A stretch of 64,000 nucleotides of DNA. Origin: Anthostomella pinea. Its lineage: Eukaryota; Ascomycota; Sordariomycetes; Xylariales; Xylariaceae. The translations under genes were made by a program, and so were the position numbers. Positions 34,451 through 46,337 of the stretch are shown here, piece after piece (position 1 is the stretch's first letter; each line of letters starts with the position of its first letter). The notes under the pieces were generated by a model, which was not told the origin of the DNA, ran no database searches, and was given only the letters and a program-made list of their open reading frames with translations. The stretch is from assembly GCA_963556695.1 (NCBI GenBank), contig CAUWAG010000011.1:186001-250000 (forward strand), read 5' to 3'.

Positions 34451-35749
34451 GATGTATATATGGTTTCGTCAAGCTGCACCCTAGTATTGGCGCATTAACC
34501 ACAGTCTAACCGATGACTTTAAGCGACTAAACTTGCTGGGACCAGTCTGGTCTAGTTCCCATGGGTTTCTATCCCCCGATCATCGCCCGAATATAATGAG
34601 GCTATGATATCCGTCTATCCCAGAACCAACACCCTCGCGAAGGAAAAGCCACCAACCTTCCAGACCATCCAGCCACGTACGTATACCACAGAAACGCGCT
34701 CTTCCCTCAATGATGCATCGACTATGGTGAACTTCGGCCAAATCCAGGTTCCCTTTGCGCCTTTTGCGGTCCCAATAACGATAGTATCCGAATGGACTAC
34801 CTCAAGAGACAGTATTCGGAAACTTTGTTTTCCTATCATGGTAGGTACACGCAGCAGTTAGGTTCAGTCAAGAAGCCAAGAAGTTGAAAACGGACGCACC
34901 GCTTTCCAAAACAAACTTGTTCAGCCTCAGGGCTCGGCCAATTATTAGCCCCCAAGTATGCAGTCCACCTACACCTACACGTCTCAATACATCTGGATAC
35001 GACCTCCCTCGCCGGGAAGCTTATGCTTGTCAGATTTGAGCCAATCGTGAGGTTGAAGTGTGTGTGTGTATTCTGTCTCTCTAGAGTGTCCTCGTGCGAC
35101 CGTGGCAGTTTTGTGCCAGAGGGGGCTGGATCGGGACGGAACAAGTAGGCTCCGGTGTCTACCTATCAAGGTGCCCTCTGGGCTCACCTTTAATCCAACA
35201 ATGCTGGCGCATGCTTGGTACCGCAGCGGGGTAAGGGGTCTCTTAACAGGCCTCGTTAAACTTGATAAGGCTCGTTTAAGAATTTAAGCCTTCTAATGTA
35301 AACAAGGCTTATTAGCTAGACAAGCTTTATTCAATGGAATAAGCTTTGTTGGGTTAATAAAGCTTGTTAGTTTAATAAGCTTTGTTAAAATATCTTTAAC
35401 TATGTAATTAGTTTAAATTTAGTAAGCGCTAGCCGTCTGATTAGTTTAAGATTAGCGCGCTTTATTTGCTGCGAGCTTTACATTTAAGGTACGTTAGTAC
35501 ATGTAGGTTTAAAATAACTCGTTAATTAACTAAAACTGGTTTCACTGGAGACAGGTACAGTAATTCAGTGGTAGGCTGCCTGGTCTCCGGGCAGCTGTCT
35601 CAGGTGCCAGGATCCACACCTATGGCCACAAAGGCCCTTAGGGACCACACCCTGTCGCATTGATGACTAAGGATGCGCCGCCTTCCAATCGACAATTATC
35701 CGAGGTCGCGCCGACTCTCCTCAGAATCTGTTACCTCACATTTTCCCAC
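34451..35749. other. No gene supported; small AT-rich patch
   Basis: A few ORFs below 105 codons without motifs. Bases 35235-35530 are AT-rich with repeated AAGCTTTGTT/AAGCTTGTTA words, likely a small RIP relic. Confidence 0.5.
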
Positions 35750-35755
35750 TATAAA
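35750..35755 (+). promoter_or_regulatory. TATA-box candidate for the gene at 35862
   Basis: CACTATAAAATC lies about 110 bp before the ATG at 35862, inside a Pyr-rich context. That distance is normal for fungal promoters. It argues that the in-frame upstream ATG at 35673 is not the start. Confidence 0.4.
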
Positions 35756-35861
35756 ATCATCGTCTGCCAACGTCGAACATCAACTCCCGCGCTCTATTCG
35801 TCCCCTGCATCACCTTCGCAGCCCGACTCGGTCAATCAAGAATGATATAGCGACGACGGAA

Positions 35862-36725
35862 ATGACTTCATCACAATACAGCGAGTCGCCGGCGAAGTCG
35901 CGATTCGTATTCCCAGAACCACCCAGGGAGCGTATATTGACAGATGTCGGCGGCTTTGATGCTCTCCACGCAGACCTTGCTTTATTAAGTCGGCAGGTGG
36001 GAACTCCCGAATGCGACATAAATCCTAATGCTTTTCCGCCGGCTTTCAAAGCGCACTGCCAGTCGATCTGGTACTACTTTAATGACGAGCTAGACCAGGC
36101 GCGAGACACCATTGATCACGAGCACTACTGGTGCTTGGAGGCCACCACCATGCATCTCAGTCGTTGGATTGACAAGCGCCCCGCCGTTGACAGGATGTCG
36201 GAACTACCCAGTCTTTGGTGCCCATCTGCGGATGAAGGCTGGCAGGCCCTTGCTGTGTCTCTCAGGAACAAGCTACTAGAAACAAGCATGTCTGGAGATG
36301 AACTCCGCGAGCTTCGGTTACGCTGCAAGCACCGGGCGTACTACTAAATCGAGTACAGACACCACCAGCCCATGAGCACAATCATTGAGGGCCGTCATTG
36401 GCTCGGTCAGGACCAACCCAAGCAAAGCGTGCTGGACTCACAGACTCTGCAACACGGCCTTGGTCCGGAGTCTGGGGAAGTAGAAACAGCACCGGTGCTG
36501 GCGATGCCGCCGAAGCAGCCGACGCGAAGGAGCAGGAAGTCGCCTCCGCAACAGGATGAACATGTCTCACGGCGCACCATGACCACCAGATCTCAATCAC
36601 GGAAGCAAGACCAGTCAAAACGAACGCTACGACCTGGGAAGGAGCCTAATTTACTACGCGAGAGATCAAGCAGCGACAGCGACAGCAAGGCCACCCGTAG
36701 GAATCGTATCGAAAAGGTAAGCTGA
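35862..36725 (+). pseudogene. Hypothetical protein, helical N-part and basic tail, one nonsense codon
   Basis: From ATG 35862 the frame encodes MTSSQYSESPAKSRFVFPEP, then a compact, Trp-rich region (QSIWYYFNDELDQARDTID, WIDKRPAVDRMSELPSLWCP, WQALAVSLRNKLLE) up to TAA at 36345-36347. The same frame goes on without a break for 126 codons into a basic, Ser/Arg-rich tail (RRSRKSPPQQDEH, SRRTMTTRSQSRKQDQSKRT). It ends at a good GTAAGC donor near 36717, so another exon probably followed. CAA-to-TAA would explain the stop. Alternatively the first ORF is a complete 161-residue protein. The composition suggests a nuclear or chromatin protein, but I recognise no domain. Confidence 0.5.
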
Positions 36726-37738
36726 TCCAAAACGTCGCCGAGGGATTCGCTTGACATGGGGGGTGGGTATGCGATCGTTGCGGGGTTTCGACCTTTGCCC
36801 CGCATTAGGGGGCTAACCATCCCTCCCTTCATCCACCCCTCTTCTCCCCACTATCACTGATGCGACAAGGAAACAAAAGCTGACCGGGTTTGCACATATA
36901 TTCTAAGCGTGAAGCAAGAACGGCAGTCTACAATGTCTAAAAGTCAATCGCAAGGAGCGGCAGGATGCGCAATGTACACCTCGTGAACCAACATGACGGA
37001 CCGTCATCGATGGTATCTAAACTGGCGATGGCGGTGGATGTTGATAAGGTTAGCCCTCGCTGTGGGCGGCATAAGACACTCGGCGATCGTCATGGATCCT
37101 GGAATATCAATCCGGGCTCCGAGCCAATTACTAGGGCTCGTCCCTCCCAACCACTCCCGTGTGCCTGACCTCCGTACCTTCCTTCAATCGCCACCTAACT
37201 CTCAACAAGGCTGGCGTTTCTGTTGGTGGCGTGGCCGTTTTGTTTCGGGACTATGTTTACGTATAGCGGACTGCCGTATATGAGCGAAGGCGACACGGAC
37301 TTATTTGATTGGCGCACACACCGCGTCGTGCCTGCATGAGTCCTTTCAAAATACTGCATAACTCAGTGTATCGTATCGAACTTGGTACGCTATATGACCA
37401 AAGGGGGTTCTCTGTACTTCGGCTGAACGCCATATTGACTGTTGCTTGATCGGACTATAACTTGGCAAGGTTGCAACCGCGGCTTATAGACACTGTAAGT
37501 GACTCACAGATAACAACGTACACTTGACCAACAATTGACAACGTACCATTGCAGTGCGTGCTAATTCACCCGACTGGAACATAACCGAGGGTGAGTCATG
37601 AATATAGTAGACGTCCTTTTGGCGCTGTGGCCTGATTACGCTTCTAATCATCACTGGTCGGAGGCTGCACCGCATGGTTGGAATTAAAAGCGGGCAAAAC
37701 ATGCACCTGAAAGCATGCATATTTGTCACGACGCTGGA
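36726..37738. other. No gene supported
   Basis: Only short ORFs. The end of this stretch is the target site of the LINE insertion; the duplicated 14-mer lies at 37739-37752. Confidence 0.5.
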
Positions 37739-37752
37739 CGCCCAATCAAATG

Positions 37753-38874
37753 TTTGTTTGTTTTGTTTGTTTTGTATTTAACGTGGGGGGTAGCTCCTCA
37801 GTAGTGCAGACCACGCCTCCCAGAGCCTCTGCATCACAGGGTTGTGGAGGTCTCAAGAAAATAAGTACAGTCAGTCCCGCTCACGGGCCCATCCCCGTTG
37901 TTGCGGCGGTATGACCTTGGGGTCATCCATCTGGTCCTTCAAGGACAGCTATCTATCAGAAACAGATTGTTGAAAAGAACTTGCTCTTCTCCACGAATTT
38001 TGCCCATTCTGTGCTCCTCTCCTTTAAGTATTGTAAACAGGCTGTCCTAGGCGAGTATCTAGGCAATAACCGATTTTTTCTTAGTCTCTTACAAAAGAAA
38101 ATATATTGTGGTGTTTTCTTTTCACCACAGCTGTAGTGGTTGTTCGAGTCTGTATGCCCAAAGCGTTCGTGGTATCTGGCAAAGTCGCCATGTCCAGATC
38201 TGGCCGCTAGAAGTCTGTGTAGAGTGCTCCTCTTAAAGGATATAAGGCCTCTTTCAGTTACTGTATATGAGTATACTTCTTGATATCTAGGTTCTGATCG
38301 GTCTTTCTACCATTAGTTGAACTCTTTCTTGCCCTTTCTTTTAAAATCTCTCTTGACCCAAGAGATTATAGGAAGGTTTATTGTGTCTGTTTCTAGCATG
38401 GTACCCTCTTTTATTAGTGTGTTGGTAGCTTCATTGCTATTAATATCTCTGTGTCCAGGAATCCACTTAACGGTCACTCCAGGAGTGTGTGCTGTGGCGA
38501 GTTCTTGGAATCGCAGAAAAATTTTCTGTGATGTCTCGGGTGGAGTCCTATTGAGCCCATCCAGCACTGATGTGTTGTCCAGGCAGACATATAGCTATTT
38601 TCTGTGTCCAATTGCCCTGGCTATTGCAAGACCTTGGAGAGCACCATGGACTTCAGCATCCACTACTTCTGCTTGTAGAAGTCTGCCCTTTCCCCGGTAT
38701 ACTTCTTGTGTAGTGCCGCCTTTCCTGATGGTATAGCCCCATCCAGTGCGGATTGTGCCTTGGTCGTCCAATTGTGATCCATCTGAGTAGATGACAAGGT
38801 CAGTGTTCGGATTTCTTTCCTGTAGCCATTGCTTGAAGAGCTCTGTTTCTTTGTCTTTGTCTTTACGGACTGGG
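37753..38874 (-). mobile_element. 5'-truncated Tad-type LINE, 14-bp TSD
   Basis: Perfect 14-bp direct repeats CGCCCAATCAAATG occur at 37739-37752 and 38875-38888. On the minus strand the insert starts within an RNase H-coding frame and runs through a ~560-bp 3' UTR. It ends in an ACAAAACAAACAAAACAAACAAA tail next to the target duplication. This is the usual result of target-primed reverse transcription that stopped early. The last ~160 bp also match the insert at 62616-62778. Confidence 0.9.
38313..38874 (-). pseudogene. LINE RNase H domain
   Basis: The frame shows RNase H motifs LVIYSDGSQLDD, AEVVDAEVHGALQGLAIARA, LYVCLDNTSVLDG and VKWIPGHRDINSNEATN, as in the C-terminus of Tad-clade LINE ORF2. 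One TAG (38597-38595, RK*LYVCLD) interrupts it; CAG-to-TAG fits. The protein then ends normally at 38313. The endonuclease and reverse transcriptase are missing because the insertion is 5'-truncated. Confidence 0.88.
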
Positions 38875-38888
38875 CGCCCAATCAAATG

Positions 38889-40243
38889 AACATAGCTTAC
38901 ATCAATATTATGATGGCGACACACGAAGAGGCGGTGAATCAAAGAAACCGATATGAAATATGTATTTGAAGACCGGAGATAGGGATTGATGGCCCCGAGT
39001 GATGTGTCAACAAGTCAATTGGGTCGCCTAGAGGCTCGCCAGTTCCTCACGAATCTACGTGACTGTTTAAGGAGAATAATTATGGATCTACTTATTCGGC
39101 GCCGTTCCCGATCAGCTGCTTGACCCTTTACGTGACCATGGTATTTGATGGGGCCTCCAGGAAGTATATGCCAGTGCTGAGCTGAAAGGCCTCCCTTCTA
39201 CCTAGGAAGGTGTACTTAGGGTGGCATATTGCCCACAACCACTGCAGCTGCGCACCACCTCGAGAACAACCACAACACCAATGCAGCAGGTTTGCAACCT
39301 TTTGGCCTTCATGCTGTGCAATAGAAAGCATAGGCAAGAAGCTCTGTGACGCGTCCCACCTTCCAGGGCTTGCAGCCCAGACCCTGCATATATTCATTCA
39401 TAAGACTGCATGTCCATCCGGACGCTCCCGCCAATGCAGTTGGCTGATGGTGTTCTGAAAAGGGAGGTATTCCTGTTGGCTTTACTTGATTGTAGGCAGC
39501 AGTGGAAGTGGAAACCGCATGCTGGGCAAGATGATGCAGTACAAATAATAGTGACATTTCTCCCCGAAGCCCTACTTTAAAAGCTTCGCGCATATCACTC
39601 CATACATTTGCACCTTACCGATACTATATCTTGTCCCGATTGTATAATTGCGGTAGGTATGAACTTTGTCCGAAGTGATGTGATGATCAAGCTGACATGA
39701 GGTAGAAATGGCTCAACACGTAGAGGCAGATTGTGTTCTTGTTAACACGTGCGAGTTGCGGACCCTCTACCGGAATGATGGGTCTTCATATAGAAACAAG
39801 ATGAGTGACTGTGGTCAGACTATATGCAAATGGTCAGACAGCTACATCCCAACCTGAAGTGAGTCCACCGTCATTTTCCATCACCCAAATGTCACTAATA
39901 TGCCCTACCTTAGGTAAAGCACGTGCACTGGGAGGGATCTACAGGGTTGGCTTGGAGTGGGGAAACTGGCTATCTCGACCTCGACTGGGCCCCTGGGGAT
40001 ACTTCATCATTTGGTTTCGCACCATTTTGGCGGCGCCTTAGATGGTGGCATTTACTTTCTCCCATGCTGTACTCCATTACTCTCAATACATCCTGATTTA
40101 GTCCTTGCAGCCTCGCCGACCTTCCTCTGATCACCTAACCATTTTGCCACCCTTTGAAGGACGACTCGACTCAAGGCCCAAGAGCTACTACCTCACACCA
40201 GACGAATCTATCCCTGCCCTCGGCCACACATACTTACAACGCA
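38889..40243. other. No gene supported
   Basis: Short ORFs on both strands without motifs, for example 39593-39309 (-) and 39805-40041 (+). None has a supporting exon or family signature. Confidence 0.5.
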
Positions 40244-41438
40244 ATGGAGGTGGTAGCATCAGAGCAGGCATGGAAAGATTCGGACACTGGCGAGCTTGTC
40301 TTTGACCACATTGGAGCGATACTGCGCCAAGGCTCGTGCTACTTCTCCTCCCGCCAGTATGATCGATATGCCCCGATCGACGTAACGAAACTCCATTTCC
40401 AAGAGATCCCTGAAGCTTTCCTCTATGCGCCACTCCCTGCTGGCATAACGCGAGCCCCCGACCCTCTACCATCGGCTACAGTGTAAGAGCTGGATTCCTC
40501 GAACCGAGGATACAAGTACGCGGCTTATTACTTCTTAGTCGACTTAAGCAGGCCCTGCCTAGGACGGCCAAGTGCCGCCCATCGTGTTTCCTTACGACGA
40601 TAGACAATTATACGCATATGTAGTCGACGGAGTTGTGCTGCGTGCGCGGGAGCTTATCCGGGCCAAGAATATAGCCGGCGCTTACGAGGAATTGGCCTTT
40701 TTAAAACACATAACTATGCTTGAATATCCGTTTTGCTTCAAAGTGCTCTAAATTAATAAACTAAAACGGACGCAAGCCGCTATGCTTCGTTTTGAAGGGC
40801 GGTTTACCGAGGCCCTTGCAATACTAACGAGGCTTTCGGTAAGCAGTAGGGTGCTTAAGCATACCAGCGCGGTCTTGTGTGAACTTAGGCAGTGTAACAG
40901 GGCAGAAGCAAAGCTAGAAGGGTGGCTGCAGCTCGCTACCATGCCGAATTCCCGAACAGTCTAACGTGTTAGGCTTGCCTTGGCCAATGTCCACCTACTT
41001 GCCAGCCTGCACGGCCAACCAGAAGGCACCCACAATGCGATCAGGTTGCGAATGGCGCGGACGATGTACGAGGAACTTAAAACCAGGGGTATAACCAATT
41101 GGCTCGACCGCGTCGCTATCTTATTCGGGCTGGCAGCTACGACACATTTCCAGAGGCCAGCTGATCTTGCTTTTAATGCTTGGCAACAGGTTCGCAAGAC
41201 GACTCGACAAGGCAAACTCCCTGTTGTTTATACCGATGTACTTGTCTCCTCCTCGCTTGCCGACATAGAACGGCAACGAGGCGAGGTCGCCGAAACGCAC
41301 CTCCTACGGCAGCGAGCCAGCCACATTTTTGCGCGTACTGGGCGGTAATACCATTGCGCGGGCATGGGCTCCCTCTGGCCTGATCTGCTAGATACCTGGT
41401 CAGAAGTGCGGGGCGACGGCCGCCTCTTCGGTGCCTAG
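40244..41438 (+). pseudogene. Helical-repeat (TPR-like) protein, decayed
   Basis: The first exon (ATG 40244 to about 40480) encodes MEVVASEQAWKDSDTGELVF through LPSAT. A GT...AG interval to 40562 brings in the second frame (DGQVPPIVFPYDDRQLYAYV). That frame runs to TAG 41436-41438 as a chain of amphipathic helices such as ARELIRAKNIAGAYEELAFL, LRFEGRFTEALAILTRLS, LADIERQRGEVAETHLLRQR. TAA occurs at 40749, 40962 and 41346, with coherent protein on both sides of each and no frameshift in the second exon. Spacing and composition are like TPR solenoids, but no repeat is canonical. The biological role is unknown. Confidence 0.55.
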
Positions 41439-42570
41439 TGTCCAGCACACGCATGGGCAGTACTTGGCTGTGAACGCACCCTCCAGGCGCTCGGGTTTCT
41501 TGCTGGTCATACTGCCACCCCCTGTGTCGAAGCGACCAGGTGCCCAGATACTGTATGTATACAAAAAAGTCAAAATAGAGGCCCCTTGCTAAGTACTTTT
41601 TGCTTGATGGTACGTGTCATCCAGTTTAAGCCTACATGTACACGTGCAGTGCAGTGTGGGGCTGGTCTCTGCTGCCCTTTAATACCACAATACGTGACTT
41701 CTTCTCTATCAAGCCTTACTAGAAAAATGGTTAACTCGTCAGCCTCTTACAATTTCACCGTTGTTGCTAGCTGAAGATTCCCGTTCAAGTCCGGGGTGGG
41801 GTGCGATTTCTATTTCGTTTGCAGATATTTTTTTACATTACCTCTACTCGTCTGGCTGTGATGACCACCTTTAAACTAACGGATTGGGGGGGATCTGAAG
41901 TCGACATTAGACCTAGACGAGTGAGTACCCGACATTTGTTTGGCTCCCACTCATCTATTCTATCTCTTTACGTTTGCGCCACTTGCTTTATGGAGCGATG
42001 TCTTCCACCCGAACTCAGAGCGAACCACCCGAGGCATGGAAAGTATGCTTGCTCTCCTTTTCCTCGTCTTCGACGTTGGCCCGCCACTTGTTCGTTTCCC
42101 ACCCTGACCCGCATCGCGGCCCGTACGGAGCGTTACCGACATCCAGCCATAAGGATGCATGGTAATTTGCATCCAGATGTGAAGCTCGCCGCTTCTAGGC
42201 GTAACGCGTCCTGTGTGGCTGCAAATCTAGAATGACTATTGGAGAGACCAGCCACAGGCTCCAATGAGATCCTATACTGTCAGACCCTCACGAGGCAACT
42301 TGTACTAATGGCCTTGTGCTGTCGATCGCAACAGTGGTTTCAATCAAGGCTGTCTTATGAACCTGATTCTATATCGGCTGACCCATCTTGCATCCGACAG
42401 GTCTCAACCGCGGCGTCTAAGGCTATCTTGATTAACCTGTCCTGCCAGTGCCAGTACGTTGTTTTGAGTTCACGGCGCCTCTCCATGATCCTGGGGTTCG
42501 AGGTACGAGACGGCTGTGTTAAACGTATCCCCCCTCCTCCGCCCACTCGACAAAACGCCATTCCTTTCAG
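41439..42570. other. No gene clearly supported
   Basis: ORFs at 41801-42235 and 42239-42560 are open but motif-poor. The latter is in frame with the first recognisable exon of the Nma111-like pseudogene and ends at a strong acceptor (TTCCTTTCAG, 42561-42570), so the interval may hold that gene's 5' exon and intron. Confidence 0.4.
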
Positions 42571-45164
42571 AAGGATCAAGGCGAATGACACAACATGGAT
42601 CCGATTGAGAATGCCCGTCGAGCCAACTGTGAAGGTCGAGGGCCTGCAAACCCGAGGCTTCGACGGGATAAAAGCAGGCAACAGCTGTGTTACAGGCTTC
42701 GTCGTCGACTTAAGAAGGTCAGTCGTCGACTCGGAAAAAGGGTAGGTGGTCTCTCCGCACTGTCGGGTTATAACTAACGTAGACTAGCGACATACTTACG
42801 CCTTATCATGGAGTAGGGTCTGTTGCGGGCTGCTCATTTGCAAACTTTCACGGCAACACTCGCCAGAAGTTGAATCTGAAACTGGGTGACCCCTCCGCCA
42901 ACTTTACTATATGGTCCTTCGAACAGACAAAGGTGGGCGTGACCTCACTGCGCCTTTGTCCCGATAATGCCAAAGCGAATCTCGAGATTCGCGTTGTCGG
43001 CTATTACGCTGATAAGAAACCTAACATCTTCCAGGGCATTATAAGCTACGAGCTGGGTCCACCTAAGCATCATCACTCCTTTTACGGTTTTAACGTTCCG
43101 CACTGGAACGTTACCTACACGGATATCCCGCCGTCCACGCGTGGTGGTAGCCCCGGTTCTCCTGTGGTTGACGAAATGGGAAACGCCGTCGGAATGCTTG
43201 TGGCTGTGGGACCTTACGCCTGGGCAACTGGTTCTATAAGTCTGGAAGCTCCTCTCCGCGCCTTTCGCTGCCTCCAAGAAGGCAAGCAATTTCGTCGGGG
43301 AGACGTCCAATGCCGTTTTGGTCATACCATACAGAAAGGGACTGACTTAGTCCGGGTCGACAAGGTCCTGCCCATGGGTGTCTCTGATGGCAAGCTGGAA
43401 GTGGGGGACTACTTGACCCATGTCGATGCGGAAATCGTCACGTCTCTTGACGTCGATCAATACTTCGACGGCAAGATCGATAAGGATGTCGAATTGGTCC
43501 TTCTTAGGAATGAACGCGAAGTCCGTGTTACGATCTAGGTCCAAGACCTCTTCCGGCTGACTCCGAATCGAGTCGTAACCATAGGCCGGGCGACCTTCCA
43601 TGCGATGTCAGACAATCTGGCGTGGCGATACAATATCCCCTGCAAGGGTGTTTACATGAGCCACCCGTTCCCAGGAACGCACCCGGGCATTGTTGAATAA
43701 ATCGACGAAAAGCGAGTATCTACCTTAAATGACTTGGTTGACATGTGGCAAGGCCTGCTAAAGGACCACGAGTTCACTCTAGCGACGATCCGAGACCTGC
43801 ATTCGAAAGAAATTAAAACCATTTAGGTGGTCATTAGATCACATCCGGGACTTAAGATCATCACGGTCCGGGGTGGAAATTATTAGACACTTGCAAAGCT
43901 CCCGGAGACGGCAGGACGGCGTGACGCGGCAGGGCGGTGCGATAACAACGTCAAGTCCAATGCGGCATGCAGCTATGCCGACGTTCGTTGCTTTATAGCT
44001 GATAACAGCTTGGAGTGCGGAAAGGCCGTGATTCTGGACGCAGGAAAAGGCCTCGCACTGTTGTGCGCCTCATACGTTTCACATTAGTTTCGCGATGTAC
44101 TCATGATCTTTGACGGAGATCGTAGAGTGAGGGTGGGCCTGAATCATCGCCTCGTATAATTCTGCTTAGTCCTCTTGTAATACGATCCTGCTAAGCCAGC
44201 GCTTATCGACTTAGACGTTCAAGGTGTCCGGATTAGCCAGACGCCGCCACTGCCGGGCCAGTCAGTTTGCTTTTACAGCTTTAACGAAGGGAAGCTCATA
44301 GATGAGCCTACTGTTATCAAGGATGTTTTGCCTCTTAAAAGTCCCGATCCGGCCGAAGAACGGCTAATTAACTTTAACTACGTTAGATTACGTTGCTCAT
44401 TTAGTAGTGAGTCCAGGCACGGGGTGATTTTATCACGCGAAGGAAAACTCCTGGCAATTAGGATGAAGTATCCCGGCAAAGATGGCGCAACACATGTCAA
44501 CATGGCAATCTACTGGATCTGTCCGCACCTCTCGAAGATACTGCAAGGCCAGGTCCCGGAGGCTCAGGTATTTCCTGCAAAGTGCGAGGCTATCACAATC
44601 GAAGAGGCGCGCGAGAGGGGTTTAAGCGAATCGATGATCGAGGCCATTTCTAAGCGCTCTTACCCGCAACAGCCGAGCGCCTACATCGTTTTGAATGTCA
44701 TCGCTGGACAGGATCGTGGGTTACGCAAAGGTGACATGCTGTGTCAGCTGGATGGGCGCGCCGTTGCTCGAGGCTCAGATCTGGCCGTGCCATTTACAGA
44801 CGTGGTTGAAGCCAAGATCGTCCGCGACGGCACAGAACACACGGTGAATATTACGACACTTCCAAGCGGGGACTTTACCTTCGAATCCGCCGTCGAGTTC
44901 TGCGGGGCGTTCATTCGCCGCCCGGTGCTGAGTGTCTGACGCGACAGTCAACATGAATCCAGCAAGTCATTGGCCACCCACTTCTACCCCGGCTCACCGC
45001 TTGACAAATAGTGCCGCCTGTTCTTCATCGCAGCGGTAGATGGCCAGGAAACGCGGGATGAGTCAGAGCTTCTTGATGTGGCGAAGACCCTGGAAGACAA
45101 ACAAGGTATACGTATCCCATTGTGGCATCTGGTAACAATAACTTACGAAACACAGAAATCACGC
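42571..45164 (+). pseudogene. Nma111-type HtrA/DegP serine protease, full-length pseudogene
   Basis: Exon one (42571-42717) ends GNSCVTGFVVDLR. A 70-bp GT...CTAAC...AG intron (42718-42787) leads to SDILTPYHGVGSV, matching the family's GFVVDAERGYILTNRHVV with the catalytic His. GGSPGSPVVDEMGNAVGM keeps the catalytic Ser; the expected Asp motif (DFGIL) is not recognisable in KVGVTSLRL. PDZ-like segments and the second, degenerate protease half follow (VRCFIADN, GVILSREGKLL, FCGAFIRRPV, FIAAVDGQET). The exon two frame holds for about 2.4 kb without an indel but has stops at 43536, 43698, 43824, 43884, 44085, 44157, 44178, 44937 and 45009. Intact Nma111 is a nuclear protease linked to yeast apoptosis; this looks like a diverged second copy. 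Confidence 0.82.
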
Positions 45165-46337
45165 TCAGTGTTGAATCCAAGGATGGTCGCGAGGGCCGCA
45201 TCAGCGGCATCAGCGGCATCAGAAGCATCATCGTTCAGACGAACACTGAGCACTTCCCAACCTGCCAAATCGTTCGAGCTGGGTTTTTATACGAAGTGAA
45301 CATCGTGCGTTCAGACCATGACCGAGCCATCGAGTCAGTTGATGATATCTGAGGGGGTAGTCGTCCAGTGGTGTTGATGCAGTATGTTCGTGCTACTAAC
45401 ATGGAAGGGCTCGACAGCGCGTACTATGTAGGGAACGGAGGCATTTCTTAAATCAATTTTACCTTTCGCAACTGGAGACTTAGCGGCTAGATGCACTGGT
45501 GCCCGTGACATGATCAGGGTTTGGCTCAACGGCGACTACCGGCCCTCTTTCCACGCCCGACAGATAGATAGGCCCACGAGTCCTTATGCATGATCTATTG
45601 GGTAATAACCATGATCGACAGCAACACTGGTGATGGCGCTGTTTGCTGATACTGACTTGGATGTTCTTACCTACATCACACCGCGGGCAGAGGCTGTCAA
45701 GATGGCGAGGCACAAGGGCAACGTATTCGTGGTGATGAGGTAGGAACACTGTTCAATGCAAAGCCGGACCATATCGCGTTACGGATCTCAGTACAAGACT
45801 GACCGGCACGAGTCAATTGCGTGGCCTCTTGCTTGGCGAAGGGCCTTGACTACTCCACACAAATGGGAATTCCGATGGCGTGACCCTAAGCTAGCCAGAA
45901 CCGACGCTGTGCTCCTCATTCGTAGGTCTTTCTCAGACATAGATCTCAATACCATACACACTCAGGTGTATTATCCGTTTATAACTTACTACGTATATTG
46001 GCCGAAGACAGTGCTAACTTGCTTCATCGTCCTCTTTTATTCAGGGTTCCCCACTTTTTACGGCAATTAACACCACCGAACTTGTATAAGGCCCCATGCT
46101 TTAACATGTGCTCGGCTACCTCCTTTTATGAAAAATGGCGCCTTTTGGTGCCGTTGCGGCTTCTAGTGCCGTTAAGGCCTGTCGTGACGTGCGTATATGC
46201 TTTACTAAGTAGACGTTCCTATTCCGCCTGTTAACAAAGCTCAAGCGACCAGACCACACCAACCGCGGCAGCGGGTCACGAGAAGCAGACTCGATAAGTC
46301 CAGAAAGTTACATCGTTGGCCGACCACACGGGTTTCC
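45165..46337. other. No gene supported
   Basis: Open frames below 105 codons, with no motif. Bases 46227-46300 are a diverged copy of 46480-46555, part of the neighbouring gene's intron and exon border. Confidence 0.45.

Noticed and set aside
35540..35620. A tRNA-like look (TTCAGTGGTAG followed by a GC-rich hairpin)
   Set aside because: The hairpin GCTGCC...GGCAGC has a nine-base loop and the expected B box (GGTTCGAATCC) is absent, so it is neither a tRNA nor a clear tRNA-derived SINE.
41801..42235. A possible C2H2 zinc-finger pair
   Set aside because: Cys and His spacing (CATC...H...H) does not fit C2H2 fingers and no second finger is convincing.
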